A DNA stretch of 64,000 nt, taken from contig JAGAQY010000057.1 in assembly GCA_017622495.1 (NCBI GenBank), forward strand, positions 1 to 64,000, given 5' to 3'. The translations under genes and the position numbers were made by a program. The stretch's first letter is position 1, and each line of letters starts with the position of its first letter. This DNA is from Bacteroidaceae bacterium. GTDB taxonomy: Bacteria > Bacteroidota > Bacteroidia > Bacteroidales > Bacteroidaceae. Below are positions 44,101 to 50,019 of this stretch, piece after piece. Under the pieces are notes generated by a model. It searched no databases. It worked only from the letters and a program-made list of their open reading frames with translations, and was not told where the DNA came from.

Positions 44101-44298
44101 GCCATAGCCATTGCCGGTGCCGTCGGTCGTGGCATATATATAATAGGTGTCACCAAACTTCTTGATGGTGGGGTCGGCAAAGTAGCCGGGTAGTAAGGGG
44201 TTGCCTGCTCCCGGCGTGTTCCATTCGGCAGGGTGGGCTTGTGCTTGTGCTCCTGCGGCTGTGAGGAGTAGTAGCGCGGCGGCGAGTAGTTTCTTCAT
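41131..44298 (-). CDS. Multidomain GH43 glycosidase (discoidin, LamG and DUF1349-like modules)
   Basis: This 1055-residue secreted enzyme has a signal peptide (KLLAAALLLLTAAGAQAQ). The five-bladed GH43 domain (about residues 30-320) has the catalytic acidic residues in YFADPTIKKFGDTYY, LDPQLFVDDDG and FFEAPFVFKKDGIYYF. An F5/8-type C (CBM32-like) domain follows (~330-460: ASSYYDEWFKPEYATDDNN). A LamG/concanavalin-like domain comes next (~545-700: GQQSLKSSFSLPKT...YLNGQKI), then an Ig-like part, and a DUF1349-type domain at the C-terminus (VQTKVVALDG...DGKSWTDM). It probably cleaves alpha-L-arabinofuranosyl or xylosyl linkages. It precedes GH127, consistent with joint arabinan breakdown. Confidence 0.88.
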   Translation of the reverse strand: MKKLLAAALLLLTAAGAQAQAHPAEWNTPGAGNPLLPGYFADPTIKKFGDTYYIYATTDGTGNGYGPAQVWMSKDFVNWRNVTMNWPTTEVVWAPDVVQQPDGSYRYYYCTPCVIYVGESDSPTGPWTNRLGAPDAILVQDRFVHNAITLDPQLFVDDDGSEYLYFGTWGIYENFGCGVAKLAPDGKSFTDKKLILNTEIKDFFEAPFVFKKDGIYYFTYSSGSCHDHTYRVQYAISKEGPMGPYEYKGCILETNADGTIHGPGHHSVLIDGDDYYIVYHRHNNPHSIHGFHRQICIDKMEFDAEGNIQKIIPTHEGLIPESFQKQAKKNYIENLAYGAKVTASSYYDEWFKPEYATDDNNATLWRARQCHGEERITIDLGKEQKFNQVWTQFEYTTFFYQYKIETSVDGINWTLYADKTQNTQQGSPMIDEGACKARYIRITVTDTQKNGHFPAIWNVKVYNATKRKNPKNLLPEVAIDEEALLAGYPWIHEKDIEPAEHLKTAEKGNKIVDINADDYAMGKALSLKEIKNRPGGTFSGDKNIVVEIKKGKYAFYFNGQQSLKSSFSLPKTMTYNAPYTITAWTLNPQVGNIETVAEFTERRNDLATIEFRQGRDRSNGLVAHNASFENSGAPRECLSGEGEWQHWVVTFDGYYERVYLNGQKIIEKNMFLMIRPEGRITLGASMDGGNKFSGYLHSLQFFDKSFTEADVQAAYAAPSSTNDKITFDGALDLQVRSLSPNLLSVSVVDGNGERMESGLLNYRYAVTGVDSPKRAGKSNTTLTLPSTTIPAGNQSSLILATDGKATQKCLVQVTDDSGQFSRILSADITIAADQFVHFGERADKPADYIANKEGWDGVLANGDPQYAMSAQAVDGAIKLTSANANLNTRKEDNGIILYKELEGDFLVQTKVVALDGQAEHRTPAYNEGGLIVLDDSGNRGQEIIHIGVFPNYNCGNMLTHVRGYSRPQYPRGNGWNYDPYLQIERTGDIFTIRTSQDGKSWTDMPGSPINAPQLNGKKLKVGLYQTTYTDNKSWVSFDEFDLWENNNNQNTNNNK

Positions 44299-44340
44299 TG
44301 GGTGGTGTCTTTATGATGTTCTCGGATTTCTCGGAGAACT

Positions 44341-44372
44341 TTCAATTTTCAATTCTCAATTTTCAATTTTAT
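44341..44372. repeat. TTCAATTTTCAATTCTCAATT repeat forming the GH97 C-terminus
   Basis: Heptad-like copies of TTCAATT/CTCAATT occupy the gap between the GH97 and GH43 genes. The GH97 stop (TCA at 44349-44351 on the plus strand) and its last codons (KLKIEN) lie inside. Confidence 0.65.
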
Positions 44373-46325
44373 CACGAATCCTCCACCCGGTGCCAAGTGA
44401 ATGGCTTGTTGGGTAGTAGAGGTGCAGCCCATAGTGCTCAAGCGGTAATCTTCGGCGTCGTGGTGTGCATTGATGCCGTCGGTGAGCAGATGGGCTTTGT
44501 AGCTCTTTCCATCGGGGAGGAAGCTGAAGTCGATGGTGAGGTCGCGAGCATCCCAGTTGGTCTGTCCGGCGATGTACCATGTGTCGCCGAGGCGGCGCAG
44601 GGTGACGATGTACTCGCCCATCTTGCCTTGCAGGATGCGTGTCTCGTCAAATACGGTGGGCAGGGAGGCAATGTACTGTGTGTAAGGCTCGTCGTCCTCG
44701 TAGTTGGTGGGCGAGTCGGCCAGCATGGTGAAGGGCGAGTCGTGTACGATATAGCAGGCAGCTTGGTGGCAACGGGTACCCATAGATATGGGCTTGTTGT
44801 AGATGGCCTTCCAGTCGGCCTTGGTTCCGTTGCGCATGGCTCCCGGTGTGAAGTCAACGGCACCGGCCATCATGCGAATGTAGGGGAAGGTGACGTCGTA
44901 GAGCGGCATGTTGTTCTCCAGTTCGGTCCAGCGAACCTCCTCCATACCGAATACACCTTCGTAGTTGAGAATATTGGGGTAGGTGCGGTTGAGACCTACG
45001 GGAGCATAGATACCGTGGAGGTCGAGGATGAGGTGATGGCGTGCTGCGCACTCGGCCAGGCGCTCCACCATTTCGAAGGCTGTCTGGTCATTACGGTCGA
45101 GGAAGTCCACCTTGAAGCCCTTGATGCCCATGTCGGCATAGTGCTTGCAGGCAGTCTCCAGCTTCTCGTCAATAACGTTGAATACCGTCCATAGCACGAT
45201 GCCTACGTTCTTGGAGTTGGCATACGCGATGAGCTCGGGTAGGCGAATGGCTTCGATGGGCTGCATGATGTTTGCCTTGTTGGAGTCGTACCAACCCTCA
45301 TCGAGGATGATGTATTCGAGTCCGTGGGCAGCAGCGAAGTCGATGTAATACTTATAGGTGTCGAAGTTGATGCCAGCCACGAAGTCTACGCCGCGCAGGT
45401 TCCAGTCGTTCCACCAGTCCCACGCTACCTTGCCCGGCTTAATCCAGTCGGTAGCGCCTATCTTGTTCTCACGTGCGAGAGCATATACCAGATTGTTGAC
45501 AGGCATCTGTGTGTCATCTTCCGTTACGGCCAGTATGCGCCAGGGGTATGAGTGTGCTCCAGTGTGTCGGGCTATATACGCTTCGGTCTCCTTGACGTAC
45601 GACATGCCACGCCAGCGGTAATAGTCCATGGTCTTGGGGTAGGGGGCAAACTCTGCTTTCAGCTGTCCGCCATTGGCACGGACGAACATGCCGGGATAGC
45701 TCACTACGTCTGTTTCGAGCAGGGTCACCTTGGCTGCTCCGCAGTCAACGGTAGCGGGTAGGAAGGCTGCCTGGTTCTGAGCATTGCCCAATGCTGTGTG
45801 GTGATAGATGTTTTGGAAGGCCATGGCATAGGGTTTCTCCTTATTGGTGGTATAGGCCAGCCATGCCGAGCGGTCGGTGCCGAAGTTATAGTCAGCGGTC
45901 TCGCTATATATATAAGTGTCTCCTTTCGCAGTAGAGTAGAATCGATAGGCAATGCCTTCGTCCGAGGCCAGCACGATGAGTCCGAACCCATTCTTCAGCT
46001 TGATGTCGAGTTGGTTGGCTGCAAACTGGAACGATGGCTGACGATACATCGGGGATGTGATGACCTCGTCTGTCTTGCTCTTCTTGGCGCGGGCTACCTT
46101 GGCATGGGCAAAGGGCTGCTTGCCCTCTGCGATAGTGAGTCCTATGGTAGAGGGCGCCATCAGCTCCTTGCCGTCGAGCAGGATGCTGAGTTGGCATTGC
46201 TCCTCTATCGCTATGCGTGCGGTGAGTTTGCCATTGGGGGAGTTTACATCGTAAGTCTTTGCCGTTAGTTGTAGGCTGCAGGCGAGCATGATTGCGCTCA
46301 TTAGTAATAGGGAGAATCTTCTCAT
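44349..46325 (-). CDS. GH97 glycoside hydrolase (SusB-like alpha-glycosidase family)
   Basis: The protein has 658 residues from ATG 46325, with signal peptide (FSLLLMSAIMLACSLQLTAK). The N-terminal GH97 beta-sandwich (~25-290: SPNGKLTARIAIEEQCQLSILLDGKEL) leads into the barrel: KVAWDWWNDWNLRGVDF, YIILDEGWYD, GFKVDFLDRNDQ and LILDLHGIYAP. A C-terminal beta-domain ends in GGGFVIKLKIEN. GH97 enzymes are alpha-glucosidases or alpha-galactosidases, retaining or inverting; I cannot settle which here. In-frame starts upstream of 46325 translate a dispersed repeat and were rejected. The last residues and stop lie in a TTCAATT repeat. It is 50 bp upstream of the GH43 gene and likely leads the GH97-GH43-GH127 operon. 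Confidence 0.9.
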   Translation of the reverse strand: MRRFSLLLMSAIMLACSLQLTAKTYDVNSPNGKLTARIAIEEQCQLSILLDGKELMAPSTIGLTIAEGKQPFAHAKVARAKKSKTDEVITSPMYRQPSFQFAANQLDIKLKNGFGLIVLASDEGIAYRFYSTAKGDTYIYSETADYNFGTDRSAWLAYTTNKEKPYAMAFQNIYHHTALGNAQNQAAFLPATVDCGAAKVTLLETDVVSYPGMFVRANGGQLKAEFAPYPKTMDYYRWRGMSYVKETEAYIARHTGAHSYPWRILAVTEDDTQMPVNNLVYALARENKIGATDWIKPGKVAWDWWNDWNLRGVDFVAGINFDTYKYYIDFAAAHGLEYIILDEGWYDSNKANIMQPIEAIRLPELIAYANSKNVGIVLWTVFNVIDEKLETACKHYADMGIKGFKVDFLDRNDQTAFEMVERLAECAARHHLILDLHGIYAPVGLNRTYPNILNYEGVFGMEEVRWTELENNMPLYDVTFPYIRMMAGAVDFTPGAMRNGTKADWKAIYNKPISMGTRCHQAACYIVHDSPFTMLADSPTNYEDDEPYTQYIASLPTVFDETRILQGKMGEYIVTLRRLGDTWYIAGQTNWDARDLTIDFSFLPDGKSYKAHLLTDGINAHHDAEDYRLSTMGCTSTTQQAIHLAPGGGFVIKLKIEN

Positions 46326-46402
46326 GGTATCTGAGTTTGTGTTTATTGCCATATTATCGCAAAGGTACAAATTTATATGATATGTTGTGCTTTTTATGTA
46401 CA

Positions 46403-46592
46403 AAAAGGGTGTGTCAAAATGTAATTTTGTCATCCTGAGCGTAGTGAAGAAACGTGTTCGCCGCCCGAAGGGGCTAAAGGCAATCTCGTAGGAACGGTGG
46501 CGGAGTCTATTGCGAGATGCTTCACATTCGTTCAGCATGACAAATAAAATGATAAGAGAAAGGGTGTGTCGAAATTTACGACACACCCTCTT
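46403..46592. repeat. MITE-like element with AAAGGGTGTGTC termini
   Basis: AAAGGGTGTGTC near 46405 is repeated inverted as GACACACCCTCTTT near 46580. Inside, TTTGTCATCCTGAGCGTAGTGAAG has an imperfect inverted partner (CTTCACATTCGTTCAGCATGACAAA). It fills the gap between GH97 and the upstream secreted-protein gene and holds no intact gene. Confidence 0.7.
46561..46589 (-). terminator. Hairpin after the five-repeat secreted protein
   Basis: AGGGTGTGTCG (46561-46571) pairs with CGACACACCCT (46579-46589). On the minus strand TTCTCTTA follows. It overlaps the right end of the MITE-like element, so the mobile repeat may serve as this gene's terminator. Confidence 0.6.
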
Positions 46593-46616
46593 TAGGTTAT
46601 TTAATATGTAACAAGA

Positions 46617-49046
46617 TTACTTTACGAGGAACTTCTTACCGTTCATGATGTAGATGCCCTTTGCAGGAGCTGCTACTTCCTGACCCTGCAGGTTGTAGAT
46701 CTTGCCATCCTTCTTGTCGGCGCTGATGCCTTCGATGCCTGCTGCGTATGATTCGGGGTCGAGCAGGGTAGCGTGGATGATGTAGCGCTTGCTGTCAATC
46801 TCGAAGCAGAAGGTAGCTTCGGCCTTGAAAGGAGCTTCGATGTCTACGTTAGAGTAGGTCCAAATCTGTTTGTAGTCTTCGCTGAAGCCCACGCCTATGT
46901 CACCGTATGTGTCAGCACCACCGCTGATGTTGAAGATAATGCCAGAGTTGATAGCATCGAGACCCTCGGTGTATGTACCGTCGGCCTTCAAGCCCTTCAC
47001 GTAGTAACCTTCGAAGAGGGCATCTACGCTCTCAAGACCGAATGCGGTAGCCACCTTTGTCAGGTCATAGTCAACAGATGCGTCGTCCGTGCTTACGGGC
47101 AGGTTGATCCACTCTTCACCTACGATTTCAGCTTGGATGATAGTCTCTACAATCTGATAGGTGAGGTTGATGGTGAGCATCTTGTTGTTCTCTTCGTTCA
47201 CGAGGAAGAACTGACCGGTGTATACATCACCTACTACACCCATATCTTGCATCTGAATACATTGGATGATGAAGTTGTCGGCTGTTGAGTTAAGGCCGGT
47301 GATACCCCAGGGTGCGCTACCCCAAGGCGCTTGACGACCTTCTTCGTTGAGCCAGAAACCGGGCTTTTCATCCATAGTGTAGTCCTTGGTGTACTTCTCG
47401 CCTTTCTGCGCTGCTACTGAGTCTACGTTAAGTGCATAGAGCACGGGATCGGTGGTGCCGATGAGGCTGTAGATGTCGGCGAAAGGAATGCTTGCAGAGT
47501 TTGCTATCTCAGACCAAGTGTAGTTGGCATCAAGTGCCTGTACGGTATAATTGCGAGTAGCTACGCTCTCGAAGTCTTGTGCAACGGCTTCGCGCTGTAC
47601 AATCTTTAAGGTGATGTCAAGGGTGTAATATTGAGTTCCATTCACAAGGTACATAAGGGTGTGTGCCTCATCACCTACGCTGAGCTGATTTACAGCGTGC
47701 TGTCCAACGTGCAGTACTGAATAGTCACCTGATGTTTGGGGCTCTACGAAGAATACACCGCTATTCCAACTGCAGACAATACCATTTTGGGTCATCCAGT
47801 AACCACCGGCATTAGCTGTTGAACTTGAGGTGAAACCGCCTTCTGGCCCTGTGGCTTGAAAACTAAGAGCAGTTGCGGTAGTACCAAGCAGTTCTGCAAT
47901 GCTGTCAATGGGGATGTAGATTTCCGAGTAGCTGTAATCTGTAAGATTTACTTGCTCAACAACGTATGTTGATGTTCCTATGCTGACGAAATCATTTGGA
48001 TCTACGTAGGGAGCCGCCTCGATAACCAAGTTGTACTTGATGCGGAATGCTTTGTTGCCGTATACGATATATACGTATGAGTAGAAGTTGTCACCAGCTA
48101 CTAACTTTTCAGGACTTTGGCCGAGGTTACATGTCAAAGTGTCGTTTTCTCCATTGTAACTCCAAGCATTGGTATAGAAACGTGCATCTGCTGAACTATA
48201 CGATTTTGCACATGCTTCAGTGAGAGTGTCGCCGTTTTCTGCAAATGCGAGACCTACCCAACCGTCATAATAACCGATAGCCAATAATGAATCAACTTTC
48301 ATTCCATAGGTGTCATCGGTGTATGCTTGGTACATTTGGTTAGGAATCATCGTAGCGAATACCTCCTTGTCGAGTCCGAATGACTCGGCAACACCAGCGA
48401 TACTTACCTTAACAACGTCAGCATCGTATCCAGTGCGAGGATATTGTGTTACAGTAACCTCTGTCTCGCCAATAATCTCCAACTTGGCAATCTCCAACTC
48501 AGCCTCGGGCATTGTGGGGAGGGGATTAACGATGTAGGTGATGTCGAAAGTCACCTGCTTGTCACCATGCTTCAATACGAAGGTTGGGGTGAGGGTAGCA
48601 CCATCCTTCAAAGCATTGGGATACTGTCCGAGATAGATGCCGAATAAATCTTCTGCTGAGTCAAACCAGATGTCCTCGTAGAATGCAGCTTCGTCGCCGT
48701 GACCTACGTTACGATAGTCACTGCTCATCCAGAAACCACCAGGAGCATTGGTCGAATAATCTGCTACGAGCTCTTCGCCTGATTTGAGGAAGAACATGTC
48801 GGCGGGCTTCTCTGCGCCACTCTCTTCATCGTAGTTGTACCATGCGTTGAGGGCTGCTGCCAGAGTAGCAGTGTCAGTCTCGAGGGCAGTAGCAATCTCC
48901 GTGAGTTTGAACTCAGCTGCTACTTGTGAGTAGTCAGTATTTGCATACTGCTCTACTGTAGCCTTGAATTGTGCGCTGGCCGGGATGCAGGCAAACAGCA
49001 TCATGGCAGCAAACAATTGCTTGATTTTTAAAGTAAAATGCTTCAT
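46617..49046 (-). CDS. Secreted protein with five ~150-residue repeats and a Por-type C-terminus
   Basis: This 809-residue protein has a signal peptide (IKQLFAAMMLFACIPASAQ). Five imperfect repeats begin with a short strand and an alternation of Tyr/Asp, then a helical LxxIAxALG-type turn: FKATVEQYANTDYSQVAAEFKLTEI, VTVTQYPRTGYDADVVKVSIAG, YVVEQVNLTDYSYSEIYIPIDSI, YTVQALDANYTWSEIANSASI, and INLPVSTDDASVDYDLTKVATAFG. Each goes on to a beta-rich PGFWLN/GGYWMT-type segment. The pattern may be DUF4859, which I could not confirm. The end (KIYNLQGQEVAAPAKGIYIMNGKKFLVK) is the C-terminal tail common to secreted Bacteroidales proteins. It lies upstream of the GH97 operon and may bind the same glycan. 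Confidence 0.78.
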   Translation of the reverse strand: MKHFTLKIKQLFAAMMLFACIPASAQFKATVEQYANTDYSQVAAEFKLTEIATALETDTATLAAALNAWYNYDEESGAEKPADMFFLKSGEELVADYSTNAPGGFWMSSDYRNVGHGDEAAFYEDIWFDSAEDLFGIYLGQYPNALKDGATLTPTFVLKHGDKQVTFDITYIVNPLPTMPEAELEIAKLEIIGETEVTVTQYPRTGYDADVVKVSIAGVAESFGLDKEVFATMIPNQMYQAYTDDTYGMKVDSLLAIGYYDGWVGLAFAENGDTLTEACAKSYSSADARFYTNAWSYNGENDTLTCNLGQSPEKLVAGDNFYSYVYIVYGNKAFRIKYNLVIEAAPYVDPNDFVSIGTSTYVVEQVNLTDYSYSEIYIPIDSIAELLGTTATALSFQATGPEGGFTSSSTANAGGYWMTQNGIVCSWNSGVFFVEPQTSGDYSVLHVGQHAVNQLSVGDEAHTLMYLVNGTQYYTLDITLKIVQREAVAQDFESVATRNYTVQALDANYTWSEIANSASIPFADIYSLIGTTDPVLYALNVDSVAAQKGEKYTKDYTMDEKPGFWLNEEGRQAPWGSAPWGITGLNSTADNFIIQCIQMQDMGVVGDVYTGQFFLVNEENNKMLTINLTYQIVETIIQAEIVGEEWINLPVSTDDASVDYDLTKVATAFGLESVDALFEGYYVKGLKADGTYTEGLDAINSGIIFNISGGADTYGDIGVGFSEDYKQIWTYSNVDIEAPFKAEATFCFEIDSKRYIIHATLLDPESYAAGIEGISADKKDGKIYNLQGQEVAAPAKGIYIMNGKKFLVK

Positions 49047-49088
49047 GAATTAAAGTTATTAAAGTGATACAAATTGTTTTTCTCCCGA

Positions 49089-49122
49089 CAAAGCTAATGA
49101 AAAAATCGTTTCGTTGTTCAAA
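49089..49122 (-). promoter_or_regulatory. Possible promoter of the five-repeat protein
   Basis: On the minus strand TTTG at 49122-49119 and TAGCTTTG at 49096-49089, 22 bp apart, slightly more than the usual 19-20. It is about 43 bp before the ATG at 49046. Confidence 0.45.
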
Positions 49123-49217
49123 AAGCAGTGAAAAAATGTTGTAGGACAATCGAAATCTTGTAACACGAAGAGCTTTTTGCGGTCTATCACTCTAAATGTC
49201 GGATGAACCTTATATAT

Positions 49218-49650
49218 GACGAAAGTTCATAAATCGGTTGGCAATGGCGCAGCGTAGCGAGAGCAGAGTCAAATTCATTTGAACTCTGCCGAGCAAGCAA
49301 GCCATCTTAAAGCAAAGCTTTATATTGGCAGTGCTGCACACTGCAACGGTGACGTTAACGATGACGAAAATCAAAAGAAAAACACGTAACTATCAGTACT
49401 TCCTTGCAAGTACTGCAGTACTTATGGCCAAGTACTCGAGTACTTACAGCTAAGTACTGCAGTACTGACAAGGAAGTACTGGCTTTTTGCTGAGCTGAGT
49501 GTGTCATTCCGACAGAGCGTAGCGACGAGGGAACTCTGCCAATATAAAGCTTTGCTTTAAGATGGCTTGCTTGCTCGGCAATAATTAAACAAGTTTATCA
49601 TTGCTCTCGCTTCACTGCGCCATTGCCAACCGATTTATGAACTTTCGCCA
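49218..49650. repeat. ~430-bp element with ~115-bp inverted arms
   Basis: The left arm 49218-49332 (GACGAAAGTTCATAAATCGG...TTTATATTGGCAG) is repeated in reverse complement at 49536-49650. Agreement is near-perfect over AAATCGGTTGGCAATGGCGC and over GCCGAGCAAGCAAGCCATCT...; a ~30-bp stretch between them has diverged. No transposase or ORF of credible length is inside. The loop carries the AGTACT array and a GTCATTCCGACAGAGCGTAG sequence. Parts of the arm recur as copies A and C at 6951 and 30303. Confidence 0.8.
49395..49480. repeat. Period-22 array of eight AGTACT palindromes
   Basis: AGTACT occurs at 49395, 49409, 49417, 49431, 49439, 49453, 49461 and 49475. Successive steps are 14, 8, 14, 8, 14, 8, 14 bp, an exact 22-bp period. 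The 8-bp pairs make three 14-bp perfect palindromes (AGTACTGCAGTACT twice, AGTACTCGAGTACT once). Intervening sequences differ between units. Confidence 0.9.
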
Positions 49651-49741
49651 ATAGGGGAAGGATGTGAATCATTCGTCATCCGTCATCCATCAACCATCAA
49701 CCGCAGTTCCGCTGCCTTAGTTATCGTCAGCGTTATCGTTA

Positions 49742-49783
49742 ACGTTAAGTAGTAATCGGACTTGCCCGATTACTACTTAACGT
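49742..49783. terminator. Perfect 18-bp hairpin at the end of a gene remnant
   Basis: ACGTTAAGTAGTAATCGG (49742-49759) pairs without mismatch with CCGATTACTACTTAACGT (49766-49783). The right arm contains the stop codon of the minus-strand remnant described next. No long T-run follows. Confidence 0.6.
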
Positions 49784-49917
49784 CCATCTTTAATATAGAT
49801 GCCACGTGTGGGGTTAGCTATGGGGCGACCCATGAGGTCATAGTAGGGGAAATCATCATCATTTATCATCGAAACAACTCCACTAGCTTCGCATAGGGAA
49901 TTTTTGAGAGAAAGTTT
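49777..49917 (-). pseudogene. C-terminal remnant of a secreted Bacteroidales protein
   Basis: On the minus strand 46 codons read KLSLKNSLCEASGVVS... through YYDLMGRPIANPTRGIYIKDGR to a TAA at 49777-49779. This is the same tail class as the downstream gene's IYNLQGQEVAAPAKGIYIMNGKKFLVK. In-frame stop TGA lies directly upstream (49918-49920), so only the end of the old gene survives; no upstream exon-like remainder was found before 50019. Confidence 0.6.
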
Positions 49918-50019
49918 TCAACGAAAGTTTTGTTTTATTAAGATTATTTCTGTTACTTTGTCAAGTTTTAGATACTATGTATCTCGGTTTTTTAGCTAAT
50001 GGAATGAAAAACAAACGAT

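Noticed and set aside
46326..46586. N-terminal extension of the GH97 protein (VMLNECEASRN...FFTTLRMTK)
   Set aside because: These residues translate the MITE-like repeat at 46403-46592; the signal peptide starts at 46325.
49395..49480. CRISPR array
   Set aside because: Repeated units are only 6 bp (14 bp as palindromes) with 8-14 bp steps, no cas genes nearby; not a CRISPR geometry.
49218..49650. Invertible promoter (phase-variation switch)
   Set aside because: No site-specific recombinase is in the window and no consensus promoter is visible inside the loop; the arms are longer than usual inversion sites. Kept only as a possibility under findings.
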